Shown here in pieces: positions 1 through 8,869 of a DNA stretch of 64,000 nucleotides. Source of the DNA: Burkholderia sp. (lineage in GTDB: Bacteria > Pseudomonadota > Gammaproteobacteria > Burkholderiales > Burkholderiaceae); assembly GCA_031253835.1 (NCBI GenBank), contig JAIRVP010000014.1:40176-104175 (forward strand), given 5' to 3'. How positions within the stretch are numbered: position 1 is the first letter of the stretch; each line of letters starts with the position of its first letter. The position numbers and the translations under genes are program-made. The notes under the pieces are model-generated. The model searched no databases and was not told where the DNA came from. It saw nothing but the letters and a program-made list of their open reading frames with translations.

Positions 1-243
1 GTGATGGTCAAGGGCATCGCCGTCGACCTTGCACCGCGCGGGATCACGGTCAACAACGTGCAGCCGGGGCCTGTCGAGACCGACATGACGGCCGATCATC
101 TCGATCGGATCCGTCCGCTGATTCCGCTGCAGCGGGCCGGTCGCGCAGACGAGATCGCATCGCTGGTGTCGTGGCTCGCAAGCGCCGAATCGGGCTACAT
201 GACGGGCTCGAGCCTGACGATCGATGGCGGGATGGCGCTGTAG
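1..243 (+). CDS. SDR family oxidoreductase, C-terminal part
   Basis: This is the last 80 residues of a short-chain dehydrogenase/reductase; its start lies before the window. The visible part has the family's typical C-terminal segment: a helix ending in DLAPRGITVNNVQPGPVETDMT, then the region contacting the cofactor, then a closing GYMTGSSLTIDGGMAL strand. The catalytic Tyr and Lys would lie just upstream. Substrate cannot be inferred. It is followed by 185 bases without a gene and then by the 3' end of a LysR gene on the other strand. Confidence 0.9.
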   Translation: MMVKGIAVDLAPRGITVNNVQPGPVETDMTADHLDRIRPLIPLQRAGRADEIASLVSWLASAESGYMTGSSLTIDGGMAL

Positions 244-428
244 CGCGCAGTGCGGGAAGCCGGGCGACAGTGCATCAGGCGGATGGTGCGGGCGTCGCTT
301 GCGTCGGTGTTGCTGCTGGCTTATGGGGTGCTGCGCGTGCTGGGCGACGTGCTCGGGATAGCCGGTTTGATGTCCGATCAGGATCAGCATCTGCTGCCGA
401 TCCGAAACGACACGATGTCAGGAACGAA

Positions 429-1418
429 TCAAGCCGATGACAAGCGACGCAGCGTTTCGAGCTCGGCGGATGGCGGCTGCTGGCAGGCGCCATGGCCCAT
501 CGACTGTAGCCTGGGCATCATGCCGACGACGAAGTCGATGAACGCTCTGACCTTGGCCGGAACGTGGTTCCGACTAGGGTAGTAGACGTAAAGAGGGAAT
601 GTCTCGTCGCACCAGTCCGTCAGAATCGGCTCCAGTGTGCCGGCACGCAGGTGCGCGTCGATGCCGAGGTCGATCACCTGAGCGATCCCGAAGCCGGCAA
701 CGCACGCGCCGATTTTGGTTCCCGCATCCGTGACGGTCAGGGTGCCGCTCACGGCCACTTTCACCTTCTCGTCGTCACGCCAGAACTCCCAGTCGAAGGG
801 CCTGCCGGTGGCCGGGTCGATGGCCTGGATGCATTCGTGGCCATCGTCGACCAGATCCTGCGGCGACTGCGGCCGGCCGCGTTGCTCCAGGTAGGACGGC
901 GCGGCCACAGTCAGCACCCGCGGACTGTACAGCCTGCGACAGACCAGGGTTGAAATGGATGGCGGTCCAAAACGGATGGCGAGATCGAATCCGTCGCTGA
1001 CCAGGTCAGAGAGGTCGTTCCGGGTCTCCAGCTTCAGGTGAAGCGCGGGGTGATCCTTCATGAACTGGGCCAGCTCCGGCGCCAGCACGAGGCGGGCGAA
1101 CACGGCATCGCACGCCACACGGAGCGTTCCGTTGACGACCGAGGTCTGGCCGGAGGCGTCGACGGTCGCCGCTTCGATCCCCTCGAGTAGCGGCAGCACC
1201 TTCGATAGCAACGCATGGCCCGCGTCCGTCACTTCGACGTGGCGGCTGGTGCGATGCACGAGCTTTGCGCGCAGGCGGTCCTCCAGTCGCTGGATGGCGC
1301 GACTGACCGCGGGCTGGGTCTTGCCCAGGCGAGCGGCGGCACGACCGAAGCTCCCGGATTCGGCCAGGGCTGCCAGGACGAGCAAGCCGCTGACGAGTCC
1401 TCCATCGAGGTCTTCCAT
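429..1418 (-). CDS. LysR family transcriptional regulator
   Basis: A 329-residue LysR-type regulator with an N-terminal winged helix-turn-helix (residues about 6-65, with SGSFGRAAARLGKTQPAVSR) and a C-terminal periplasmic-binding-protein-like effector domain. The reading frame is open further upstream to 1487, but the ATG at 1418 places the DNA-binding domain in the usual position, so I chose it. It is divergent from the NTF2-like gene at 1522, which is a plausible target. The C-terminus (about the last 30 residues, rich in Gln, Ser and Leu) extends beyond the usual domain end. Ligand unknown. Confidence 0.88.
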   Translation of the reverse strand: MEDLDGGLVSGLLVLAALAESGSFGRAAARLGKTQPAVSRAIQRLEDRLRAKLVHRTSRHVEVTDAGHALLSKVLPLLEGIEAATVDASGQTSVVNGTLRVACDAVFARLVLAPELAQFMKDHPALHLKLETRNDLSDLVSDGFDLAIRFGPPSISTLVCRRLYSPRVLTVAAPSYLEQRGRPQSPQDLVDDGHECIQAIDPATGRPFDWEFWRDDEKVKVAVSGTLTVTDAGTKIGACVAGFGIAQVIDLGIDAHLRAGTLEPILTDWCDETFPLYVYYPSRNHVPAKVRAFIDFVVGMMPRLQSMGHGACQQPPSAELETLRRLSSA

Positions 1419-1521
1419 GATCCATGTGTTCCTGTAATGGCAGCGATAACCGGGTCGCCGTAGCCGAGGGCGGCGAGGATCGCCCACTATACGAGCCGTT
1501 CACTACCGAGGAAAGCCAGCC

Positions 1522-1896
1522 ATGACCCAGACCCAGGCCGTCGTCGCGTTGATCGACGACTACTTCAATTTGGCGTATGAGCCGAAGAGCCGTGACTTCG
1601 ACACGGTGTTTCACCCGAGCTGCGTGATTCAGTGGCTGGATGAAGGCCGGTTGCGCACCCTGTCGTCGCAGGAGTATGCGGCGCTCATCAACGGAAGGCC
1701 GAGTCCTCGATCGACCGGTGCGCCCAGGGACGAGGCGATCCTCTCGATGGCGCATGTCTCGGACGGCCTTTCAACGGCGACAGTGCGGGTGCGGATCGGC
1801 AACAGGCTGTTCAACGATCACTTCGTCATCCATAAGGAAGCGGGCAACTGGCGGATAGCGACCAAGGCGTCCGCCATCGTAAGTACGTTCGACTGA
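1522..1896 (+). CDS. NTF2-like (lumazine-binding-like) small protein
   Basis: A 124-residue protein with the alpha+beta cone fold pattern of the SnoaL/NTF2-like superfamily. It has an N-terminal helix ending in LIDDYFNLAYEPKSRDFD, a middle segment with FHPSCVIQWLDEG, and C-terminal strands FNDHFVIHKEAGNWRIATK. The last motif is typical of the putative lumazine-binding subgroup often placed next to LysR regulators and SDR enzymes. Function is not known; some relatives are small enzymes, others ligand carriers. A GAGGAAAG ribosome-binding site lies about 10 bases before the ATG. Probably controlled by the divergent LysR regulator. Confidence 0.8.
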   Translation: MTQTQAVVALIDDYFNLAYEPKSRDFDTVFHPSCVIQWLDEGRLRTLSSQEYAALINGRPSPRSTGAPRDEAILSMAHVSDGLSTATVRVRIGNRLFNDHFVIHKEAGNWRIATKASAIVSTFD

Positions 1897-1935
1897 AGTG
1901 CAGCGCTGCAGAATGCGCGCAAGCACCGGTGAACG

Positions 1936-1975
1936 AAAAACCCGGGGAATCATCGATTTTCCCGGGGTTTTTATG
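1936..1975. terminator. Imperfect, two-way rho-independent terminator
   Basis: Two copies of a CCCGGG core (1941-1947 and 1961-1967) face each other across about 13 bases. They are flanked by an A run on the left (1936-1940) and a T run on the right (1968-1972), so the hairpin could stop transcription from both sides. The stem pairs with one bulged base on each side. It follows the NTF2-like gene, and on the minus strand it follows the tRNA fragment at 2003-2035. Confidence 0.6.
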
Positions 1976-2002
1976 CCATCGAACATTGATGGACTTGAAG
2001 TC

Positions 2003-2035
2003 GGTGCCGGGGACCGGACTCGAACCGGTCCCCCC
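2003..2035 (-). pseudogene. 3' fragment of a tRNA gene
   Basis: Read on the minus strand, this segment gives a complete T-arm (ACCGG, loop TTCGAGT, CCGGT) followed by CCCCGGC, a discriminator A and CC. That is the 3' third of a tRNA ending in an acceptor strand. The D-arm, anticodon arm and 5' acceptor strand are absent; the kdgT stop codon abuts it instead. A terminator hairpin follows on the same strand, as after a real tRNA gene. The acceptor sequence would pair with a tRNA beginning GCCGGGG, possibly a Leu isoacceptor, but identity is not certain. Such fragments usually mark an integration junction. Confidence 0.6.
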
Positions 2036-3055
2036 TCAAACATGCCCCTCATGCTCGATAGCACCACCGTGCCCCGCCCGTGCCGCGACCCTCACCGGCC
2101 CCCCTGACAACTTCGCCGCCCGCTTCGCCCACATCGCCGTCAAAATCGGCACGAGAATCGCCGTCACGAGGCAAGCGGTCGCGACGATCGCCGTCGCCGC
2201 CGGCACCATCGGTTTGAACTTCGGAATCATCTCGCCGATGATCGCCGGGTTCGCGACCGCGGCGCCGGCCGTCGACGACGCGGCAAGCCCGGCGGTCCCG
2301 TTGCCGCCGCCCAGCAGCTTGTCCGCCAGGATCAGCGGCACACCCGTCACGACGATCACCGCGAGCCCGAGCGCGATGCCCGGCAGCCCGCTCTTCGCGA
2401 TCACGTTCAGATCGATGCCGTTGCCGAGCGCGAAGCCGAAGAACGGGATCAGCGGATGCACGCAGCGTCCGAACAGCTCGCGCAGGTCTTCATCGAGGTT
2501 GCCGAGCGTGAAGCCGACCAGGAACGGCAGCACCGCGCCGACGAACAGCCGCGTCTCGAACACCGCGACACCGGCCGCGCCGAGGATCAGCATGCTGACG
2601 AGCGGCCCCGATTCGATCGACATCAGCACGAACGCGCCGGCTTCTTCCTTGCTGCCGTACTGCTGCATCACGGCCGCATAGAGGCCGCCGTTGGTCATGT
2701 CCATCGACGTCGTGATCGCGAGCAGCGACAGGCCCGCGAACAGGCCCGTGCGGATGCCGTCGTCGGGGATGAACTGTGCGGCGATCACGGTCGCGAGCCA
2801 CGCGACCACGATCTTCGTCGCGAGCAGCGTGCCCGACTTGCGCAGCACGACACCGGTCGCGCGCAGGTTGATCGTCGCGCCCATGCAGAAGAACCAGACG
2901 GCGAGGATCGGCACCGTGCCCGCGATCAGGCCGTTGGTGAACGAGCCGAAGTACTTCCCGGCGTTCGGCGCGAACGTGTGCACGCACGCGCCGAGCAGCA
3001 TCGGGACCAGCATGAGCCCGCCTGGAATGCGGTCGATGGCCTGTTTCAGCTTCAC
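2036..3055 (-). CDS. kdgT: 2-keto-3-deoxygluconate permease
   Basis: A 339-residue hydrophobic protein with about ten membrane segments, matching the KdgT family (proton symport of 2-keto-3-deoxygluconate across the inner membrane). The N-terminus [20 protein letters not shown] and the internal [19 protein letters not shown] are characteristic. The start is GTG at 3055 with GGAGGA just upstream. It is divergent from kduI, kduD and the IclR-type gene, so uptake and breakdown of pectin-derived ketodeoxy sugars are encoded together. The C-terminal tail (ending [10 protein letters not shown]) is longer and less hydrophobic than usual and stops exactly at a tRNA fragment, so the end of the gene may have been changed by a rearrangement. 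Confidence 0.93.
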   Translation of the reverse strand: MKLKQAIDRIPGGLMLVPMLLGACVHTFAPNAGKYFGSFTNGLIAGTVPILAVWFFCMGATINLRATGVVLRKSGTLLATKIVVAWLATVIAAQFIPDDGIRTGLFAGLSLLAITTSMDMTNGGLYAAVMQQYGSKEEAGAFVLMSIESGPLVSMLILGAAGVAVFETRLFVGAVLPFLVGFTLGNLDEDLRELFGRCVHPLIPFFGFALGNGIDLNVIAKSGLPGIALGLAVIVVTGVPLILADKLLGGGNGTAGLAASSTAGAAVANPAIIGEMIPKFKPMVPAATAIVATACLVTAILVPILTAMWAKRAAKLSGGPVRVAARAGHGGAIEHEGHV

Positions 3056-3335
3056 GTCTCCTCCGTGGACGTCGATGCGTCCCGTTGTCGAATGATGTCT
3101 GCTGACTGACTATAGAACATGATTCGGAACGGTGGTCCGTTTTTACTGAATGGAGGGTTAGTCGTATACCCGTACCGGCATAAATTGCTGATAAATATGG
3201 GAAATTAACGACGGCGTTGCGGCGCTCTGATTTCGGATCGACGTTCCGTATTCGTGGAATCTGTGCTTCAATTCATCGTATGACCACCGTCGGCACGGGT
3301 GCCGGCGGCGGTTTCATTCCCTACGGAGAACCGGC
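3056..3335. promoter_or_regulatory. kdgT / kduI divergent promoter region
   Basis: A 280-base gap between divergently read kdgT and kduI. It is locally AT-rich (3175-3210), unlike its flanks. A short inverted repeat, CGGA-N7-TCCG, lies at 3126-3140 and is a candidate operator for the IclR-type regulator encoded at 5042. That link is inferred from position only. Confidence 0.4.
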
Positions 3336-4172
3336 ATGGACGTGCGACAGGGCCTACACGGCGAACACGCGAAGACGCTCGATACGGCCGGCCTGCGCCG
3401 GCATTTCCTGGTGGAGAACGTGTTCGCACCGGACGCGCTGTCGCTCACCTACAGCCATATCGACCGGATCATCGTCGGTGGCGCGTGGCCGGCCACGCGG
3501 CCGGTCGAGGTGCCCGCGTCGCTCGGCGCCGCGATGGGCGTGAGCCATCTGCTGGCGCGGCGCGAACTGGGCGCGATCAACATCGGCGGGCCCGGCTGGG
3601 TCGAGGTCGACGGGCAGCGTCACGCGGTGGGCACCGAGGAGGCGATCTACATCGGGCAAGGCGGGCAGGGCGTCGTGTTCGGCAGCGACGATCGCGCGCA
3701 TCCCGCGAAGTTCTACCTGAACTGCGCGCCGGCGCACACGGCTCATCCCACCCGCACGATCACGCTCGCGCAGGCGTCGCCCGAAACGCTCGGCGATGCG
3801 GCCACGAGCAACCGCCGCACGATCTACAAGTTCATCGTGCCCGACGTGCTGCCCACCTGCCAGCTGTCGATGGGGATGACGAAGCTCGAGCCGGGCAGTC
3901 TGTGGAACACGATGCCGTGCCATACGCACGAGCGCCGGATGGAGGTGTATTTCTACTTCAACCTCGCCGACGACGCGGCCGTGTTCCACCTGCTCGGCGA
4001 GCCGCAGGAAACGCGCCACGTCGTCGTGCACAACGAGCAGGCGGTGATCTCGCCGAGCTGGTCGATCCATTCGGGCGTCGGCACGAAGGCGTACACGTTC
4101 ATCTGGGGGATGGCCGGCGAGAACCAGGTGTTCAAGGACATGGATCATGTCGCCGTTGCCGACCTGCGCTGA
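3336..4172 (+). CDS. kduI: 5-dehydro-4-deoxy-D-glucuronate isomerase
   Basis: A 278-residue cupin-type isomerase converting 5-keto-4-deoxyuronate to 3-deoxy-D-glycero-2,5-hexodiulosonate in pectin and glycosaminoglycan breakdown. The metal site of the family is complete: His196 and His198 in [15 protein letters not shown], Glu203, and His245 in SIHSGVG. Length is that of the family. The ATG at 3336 is preceded by CGGAGAACC. It starts an apparent operon with kduD, 4 bases downstream, and the IclR regulator. Confidence 0.96.
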   Translation: MDVRQGLHGEHAKTLDTAGLRRHFLVENVFAPDALSLTYSHIDRIIVGGAWPATRPVEVPASLGAAMGVSHLLARRELGAINIGGPGWVEVDGQRHAVGTEEAIYIGQGGQGVVFGSDDRAHPAKFYLNCAPAHTAHPTRTITLAQASPETLGDAATSNRRTIYKFIVPDVLPTCQLSMGMTKLEPGSLWNTMPCHTHERRMEVYFYFNLADDAAVFHLLGEPQETRHVVVHNEQAVISPSWSIHSGVGTKAYTFIWGMAGENQVFKDMDHVAVADLR

Positions 4173-4176
4173 CATC

Positions 4177-4983
4177 ATGAAACGCGAGTCGCCCGATCTT
4201 CCTTCCCGCGACGCGCGCACCGCGCTCGCCGGCCTGTTCGACCTGACCGGCAAGGTCGCGATCGTCACCGGCTGCAACACGGGGCTCGGCGCGGCGATGG
4301 CCGTCGCGCTCGCGTCGGCCGGGTGCGACATCGTCGGCGCGAACCGTTCGGCGCCGGCCGAGACATCGGCACGCGTCGAGGCGGCCGGCCGGCGTTTCGT
4401 CGACGTGCGCGCCGATCTGTCGACGCTCGAACCGGTCGAGCGGATCGTCGGCGGCGCGGTCGACGCGTTCGGGCACGTCGACATCCTCGTCAACAACGCG
4501 GGCATGATCCGCCGTTGCGATGCGCTCGACTTCACCGAAGCCGACTGGGACGCCGTGATCGACGTGAACCTGAAGAGCGTGTTCTTCCTGTCGCAGGCCG
4601 TCGCGCGGCAGATGGTGCGGCAGGGGTGCGGCGGCAAGATCGTCAACGTCGCGTCGATGCTGTCGTTCCAGGGCGGCATCCGCGTGCCGTCGTACACGGC
4701 GTCGAAAAGCGGCGTGCTGGGGCTCACGCGCCTGCTCGCGAACGAATGGGCCGCGCGCGGGATCAACGTGAACGCGATCGCACCCGGCTACATGGAAACC
4801 GACAACACCGCGCAATTGCGCGAGGACAGCCGGCGCAGCGACGCAATCCTCGGCCGCATCCCGGCCGGCCGCTGGGGCGCGCCCGACGATCTCGCGGGCG
4901 CGGCCGTGTTTCTTGCATCGCGCGCGTCGGACTACGTGCACGGTCACACGCTCGCCGTCGACGGCGGGTGGCTCGCGCGCTGA
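4177..4983 (+). CDS. kduD: 2-dehydro-3-deoxy-D-gluconate 5-dehydrogenase
   Basis: A 268-residue short-chain dehydrogenase that reduces the product of KduI to 2-keto-3-deoxygluconate with NAD(P)H. It carries the cofactor motif TGCNTGLG (residues 31-38), NNAG, a catalytic Ser in VASMLSFQGG (near 160) and the YTASK catalytic motif (Tyr near 173, Lys near 177). The frame has an earlier ATG at 4147, but that would overlap kduI by 26 bases. The ATG at 4177, four bases after the kduI stop, fits the family N-terminus better. Identification as KduD rests on the kduI neighbour as well as on sequence. Confidence 0.93.
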   Translation: MKRESPDLPSRDARTALAGLFDLTGKVAIVTGCNTGLGAAMAVALASAGCDIVGANRSAPAETSARVEAAGRRFVDVRADLSTLEPVERIVGGAVDAFGHVDILVNNAGMIRRCDALDFTEADWDAVIDVNLKSVFFLSQAVARQMVRQGCGGKIVNVASMLSFQGGIRVPSYTASKSGVLGLTRLLANEWAARGINVNAIAPGYMETDNTAQLREDSRRSDAILGRIPAGRWGAPDDLAGAAVFLASRASDYVHGHTLAVDGGWLAR

Positions 4984-5041
4984 CCGTGGCGCGCGGCGGA
5001 CGCGTTATGCTCTCCCGATTCGCACTTACGGATTCACGGAC

Positions 5042-5923
5042 ATGACAGCAACGCCCAGGCAGCGCAAAGGCGATCACGCGACCCAGGGAGCCGAAGCCGA
5101 CCCGGCGGCGGCCGGGTCCGCCGAAAAGGCCGATTCGGTCGCGGCCGTCGGCAAGGTCTTCACGATCCTCGCCGCGCTCGGCGATCGCCGCGAGATCGGC
5201 ATCAGCGAACTGTCGCAGCATCTCGGCATGTCGAAGACGACGGTCCATCGCTTCCTGCAGACGCTGAAGGCGCTCGGCTACGTCGCGCAGGAAGGCGAGA
5301 CCGACCGCTACCGGCTGACGATCCGGCTGTTCGAACTCGGCAGCAAGGCGCTGGAGAGCGTGGACCTCGTGCGCGAGGCCGATCTCGAGATGCGCCGCAT
5401 CGGGCAGCTGACACGCGAAGCCGTGCACCTCGGCGCGTTCGACGAGGACGCGATCATCTACATCCACAAGATCGACGCCGATTACGGGTTGCGCATGCAG
5501 TCGCGGATCGGCCGGCGCAATCCGCTGTACAGCACGGCGATCGGCAAGGTGCTGCTCGCGTGGATGACGCCCGACGAAGCGCGCGCGGTACTGGCCGGCA
5601 TCGAGTTCAGGAAGTCGACCGCGAAGACGCTCGCGTCGGCGGACGCGGTGATGAGCATCCTGCCGCACGTGCGGCAGCAGGGTTACGGCGAGGACAACGA
5701 AGAGCAGGAAGACGGCCTGCTGTGTCTCGCGGTGCCCGTGTTCGACCGGTTCGATCGCGTGATCGCCGGGCTGTCGCTGTCGTTCCCGACGATGCGTTGC
5801 GGCGCGGACACGAAAGCGCATTACGTCGCACTGCTGAAGGAAGCCGGTCAGGCGATTTCGGCGCGACTCGGGCATCGTCCGCAAGCGGCCGGTGTCGAGG
5901 CGGCCACGGTCGCGCAGGACTGA
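5042..5923 (+). CDS. kdgR: IclR family regulator, probable KdgR
   Basis: A 293-residue IclR-type regulator: a winged helix-turn-helix at about residues 36-95 (ISELSQHLGMSKTTVHRFLQTLKALGYV) and a C-terminal effector-binding domain with STAIGKVLLAWM. The N-terminal 30 residues are low-complexity and polar. The longer open frame from 4913 would overlap kduD, so I take the ATG at 5042. Placement directly after kduID indicates control of the kdgT and kduID genes, with a 2-keto-3-deoxygluconate-like inducer as in the KdgR family. This is inference from family and position. Confidence 0.85.
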   Translation: MTATPRQRKGDHATQGAEADPAAAGSAEKADSVAAVGKVFTILAALGDRREIGISELSQHLGMSKTTVHRFLQTLKALGYVAQEGETDRYRLTIRLFELGSKALESVDLVREADLEMRRIGQLTREAVHLGAFDEDAIIYIHKIDADYGLRMQSRIGRRNPLYSTAIGKVLLAWMTPDEARAVLAGIEFRKSTAKTLASADAVMSILPHVRQQGYGEDNEEQEDGLLCLAVPVFDRFDRVIAGLSLSFPTMRCGADTKAHYVALLKEAGQAISARLGHRPQAAGVEAATVAQD

Positions 5924-6005
5924 GCGTACCGCAGCGGCGCTACAATCGGCGCGGCGCCGGTCGCGAACCGGCGAACTTCGAATACGACGACGTGAAGGAC
6001 GAACC

Positions 6006-6383
6006 ATGCGGATGACAAGGTCGATGCGCACGTGCCTCGCCATGCTGGCGATCGGCGCGAGCCTGGGCGCGAACGGTGCGCAGGCAAAAAGCGCGGTGGA
6101 TTGCGGGCAGCTCAATGCGGCCACGAGCGGCCCGGACGACAACTTCCGGCCGCCGGCATCCGGCACGGTCATCGGCGCCGGGCGCGCCTATTTCTACTCG
6201 GCACCCGACGCCCAGTGCATGACGAAGCGAACCTTCATCGTTCCCGGCGATTCGGTGACCGTCTACAAGTCGCACGGGCGCTGGTACAACATCATGTACA
6301 TCAACGGCAAGACCGGCGAGGACTTCGAAGGCTGGGTCGAGCTGGGGCGTGTGCACCTCGACGGTCGATACGGCGCGCAATAG
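6006..6383 (+). CDS. Exported SH3-like small protein
   Basis: A 125-residue protein with a Sec signal peptide (residues 1-27, ending NGAQA-KS) and a mature domain of about 95 residues. The mature part has two cysteines and strand-rich segments such as SVTVYKSHGRWYNIMYIN and EGWVELGRV, typical of bacterial SH3-like domains. These often bind cell-wall material, but the ligand is unknown. GAAGGACG provides a ribosome-binding site before the ATG. It is convergent with the EAL gene, with only 26 bases between their stops. Confidence 0.8.
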   Translation: MRMTRSMRTCLAMLAIGASLGANGAQAKSAVDCGQLNAATSGPDDNFRPPASGTVIGAGRAYFYSAPDAQCMTKRTFIVPGDSVTVYKSHGRWYNIMYINGKTGEDFEGWVELGRVHLDGRYGAQ

Positions 6384-6409
6384 CCGGCCGCAGGCATCGG
6401 CGGCGGCCC

Positions 6410-8014
6410 TTACGCCGACGCCCGCCCGAAATCGCGTTTCAGGCTCTCCGCGCGCTGCGGCCGCCGATACAGATAGCCCTGCGCATACTGAATCCCGACC
6501 GCGTGGAGCGCGCGATGCTGCGCTTCCGTCTCCACGCCTTCCGCGATGATCTTCAGGTCGTAGTGATGCGCGACGGCCGCGATCCCCTCGATCAGCCCCG
6601 CGCCGCCGCCGTTCAGCTGGGCGACGAACTGGCGATCGATCTTCACGTAGTCGAACGGGAAGCGCGACAGCATGTCGAGATTGCTGTGGTGCGTGCCGAA
6701 ATCGTCGATCGCGAACTTCGCGCCTTTCGACCGGAGTGCATGGAATATTTCAGTGGTCCGCGCGTTTTTCTCGAGCAGGATGCGTTCGGTCACTTCGAGC
6801 ACCAGCGTGAAGCCGGGCGGCAGCGCGTGGATCGCTTCCTCGACGACGGCCACGAACCGCGTACGCTCGAGATCCTGCGGTGCGATGTTGATCGCGATGC
6901 GCAGCGGGGCGGAGGGTGTCAGCGCGGTGAGTTCCGACACGGCCGTCCGCAGCACGAATTCGGTCACCTTCGGCAGCACCGTGCTCGCTTCCACCTGCGG
7001 GATGAACACGGCCGGGCTGATGGCCCCCCACTTCGGATGCTGCCAGCGCAGCAGCGCTTCGACGCCGACCGTCCTGCGCGTCTGCACATCGACGATCGGC
7101 TGGTACACGACATGGAACTCGTTGCGCCTGAGCGCGTGGCGAACGGCTTTCAGCAACAGCCGCCGCGGCGCCATCGCCAGCAGGTAGGCGGCCATCACGA
7201 GACCGTCGGCCAGCAGCACGATCGTCATCGCGATCAACCGGTAGTGGCCCTGGACGTGCGACGCGTACTGAGCCGATGTGGCGACCGACACCGTGAACGG
7301 CCAGCGTTGCGATGCAATCGCGGTGCCGCCGGCGGGGCCCGCGCCCGATTCCGGCGTGAACTTGCCTTGCTGGTCGAGACGGCCCGATCCGGCGATCGAC
7401 AGCGTCGCGGATTCCGTGCCGTTGCGGGCGCTCGGTGCGAGCGCATCGACCACGTAGTCGCCTTCGATCAGGTACAGGACACCCGCGCCATGCGCGGTGG
7501 CGCGATACACGGCCAGCACCGGAATGCCGTGCTGAAACGGCGTCTGGCGCAGCAGCGTGACGATCGTCGCGCCCGGTGCGGGCTCGCGCGTGTACGCGTC
7601 GAGCGGCAGGTCGATCGCGCCGAGCGCCGACGAGCACATCACGCGGCCGTCGTTCACCAGCCCGACGGCGCGCAGGTAGCGCAGGCGAGTGCTCACTTCG
7701 GCCAGCGTCCGGAATACCGTCGCGCACGGGCGCCCGACGAGCGCGGTCAGCTCGTCTGCATGCCGCAGGCGAACGCCGTCGAGGATGCGGTCCACCGTGG
7801 CCACGATGTCGTTCGCGACGACACGTTCCTGCGTGGTGACGGCATCGCGCGCGTAGCGATCGGCAAGCACGATCGCGCAGGCGGGCACGAGCACGCAGAC
7901 GATCACGGCGACGAAAAAGATCACCCGCGGCCACGCGCCGCTGCGCTGGAAAACGGACTTCGAGCCTTGCGTGAGCGCCGACATTCCCGCGGTTGCCTTT
8001 GGTGTTGTACGCAT
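6410..8014 (-). CDS. CSS-motif / EAL cyclic-di-GMP phosphodiesterase
   Basis: A 534-residue inner-membrane enzyme. Membrane segments near residues 28-50 and 255-275 enclose a periplasmic CSS-motif domain (MCSS near residue 130), a redox-sensing fold in this class. The cytoplasmic EAL domain keeps the catalytic set: GVEALLRW, INIAPQDLE, EVTE, IDDFGTHHSN, VKIDR, EGVETEAQ and QGYLYRRP. I therefore expect active hydrolysis of c-di-GMP to pGpG. Start is uncertain: ATG at 8014 is used here, and 7984 is also possible; the frame opens at 8056. No neighbouring diguanylate cyclase is present. Confidence 0.9.
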   Translation of the reverse strand: MRTTPKATAGMSALTQGSKSVFQRSGAWPRVIFFVAVIVCVLVPACAIVLADRYARDAVTTQERVVANDIVATVDRILDGVRLRHADELTALVGRPCATVFRTLAEVSTRLRYLRAVGLVNDGRVMCSSALGAIDLPLDAYTREPAPGATIVTLLRQTPFQHGIPVLAVYRATAHGAGVLYLIEGDYVVDALAPSARNGTESATLSIAGSGRLDQQGKFTPESGAGPAGGTAIASQRWPFTVSVATSAQYASHVQGHYRLIAMTIVLLADGLVMAAYLLAMAPRRLLLKAVRHALRRNEFHVVYQPIVDVQTRRTVGVEALLRWQHPKWGAISPAVFIPQVEASTVLPKVTEFVLRTAVSELTALTPSAPLRIAINIAPQDLERTRFVAVVEEAIHALPPGFTLVLEVTERILLEKNARTTEIFHALRSKGAKFAIDDFGTHHSNLDMLSRFPFDYVKIDRQFVAQLNGGGAGLIEGIAAVAHHYDLKIIAEGVETEAQHRALHAVGIQYAQGYLYRRPQRAESLKRDFGRASA

Positions 8015-8507
8015 GGAGTGGCAAGTCGAACCGGTCGGTGCGCATGCGGTGCGCACACGTCATGCCTGGTTCGGGCGATACGGCTCGCGCATCGGTATCG
8101 CGATGCAAACCGGGTCAACGATCGTGATGGACATCGGCGGCAGCCCGTCGCGATCGGTCATGCAGTCCGTCGGCGCGTGTCAATAACATGTGCATTCTGC
8201 GCATCTATATTGACGTAGCACACCGAAAAAAACCCCGACCGCAGGGTCGTGCGGCCGGGTCGAAAGACACCGTCTCTTGGCACGAGGATGGTGCGCGGCA
8301 AGTATAAGATGTGACGCGCTATTACGAAATATTGTTGACTAAAAATTGGTGCAGTTTTGTGATTGCGTCTCAAAAAGAAACATTGCCGCGAAATGCCGTT
8401 TTAGCCGACGTGTCGCCGGCATGCCTGTCCGAAAGGATGGCGAAAGAAATGGGTGCCGCTGAAGTGGAACAAGCGACGCAGCGGCGGCGCGCGGCGCCGG
8501 CCGCGAT
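8015..8507. other. Gene-free stretch with AT-rich core
   Basis: No convincing gene in these 490 bases. The part from about 8290 to 8400 is markedly AT-rich compared with its flanks and could hold promoters or a small RNA, but I see no clear promoter pair. A terminator hairpin lies at 8225-8259. An open frame on the plus strand (8311-8532) lacks a ribosome-binding site and overlaps the next gene, so I do not call it. Confidence 0.4.
8225..8259 (-). terminator. Rho-independent terminator, minus strand
   Basis: A ten-base stem (CCCGACCGCA at 8234-8243 against TGCGGCCGGG at 8250-8259, one A-C mismatch) is followed on the minus strand by a run of seven T. It would end transcripts from the small secreted protein gene at 8508-8819. 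Confidence 0.65.
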
Positions 8508-8819
8508 TCAGAAGTCGTTGCGCATCTTGTGAAGCAGGGCGCCGGGCGACTGGTGCGTGTCGACTGCAGTGAGGACGTCGGTCAGGAACCACGGCAGGTT
8601 CAGTTGCGTATCGGAATCGCCGACGCAGACGCGGATTGGCGGCGCCTTCGACGGCGAACGGCCGTCCTGCGCCGGTGTAGCGTCCCGCGATGGAACGCAG
8701 TTTTTCGCGTGGGCCTGAACGGGAACCGGCGCGGCGGCGCCGGACGGTGCGCCCGCGGTTGCCGGCACGCTGGCGGCGGCAAGCAGGGTCAGGACAGCAG
8801 CAGCGGCAACGCGTTTCAT
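8508..8819 (-). CDS. Small secreted protein, unknown function
   Basis: A 103-residue protein with a clear Sec signal peptide (MKRVAAAAVLTLLAAASVPATA, cleavage after about residue 22). The mature part has two cysteines (CVPSRD and RVCVGDSD), which could form a disulphide, and a C-terminal helix LLHKMRNDF. The ATG at 8819 follows GGAGAATCCTC, a good ribosome-binding site. The frame runs open far upstream but only this part shows gene character. I do not recognise the family. It lies just downstream of the AraC gene on the same strand, 50 bases apart. Confidence 0.65.
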   Translation of the reverse strand: MKRVAAAAVLTLLAAASVPATAGAPSGAAAPVPVQAHAKNCVPSRDATPAQDGRSPSKAPPIRVCVGDSDTQLNLPWFLTDVLTAVDTHQSPGALLHKMRNDF

Positions 8820-8869
8820 GAGGATTCTCCGGCGATGCCCGTTCGACCGCGCCGGCCGGCGCGAGTTCG

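Noticed and set aside
8311..8532. A 73-codon frame on the plus strand in an AT-rich gap
   Set aside because: No ribosome-binding site, no recognisable protein pattern, and it overlaps the end of the small secreted protein gene.
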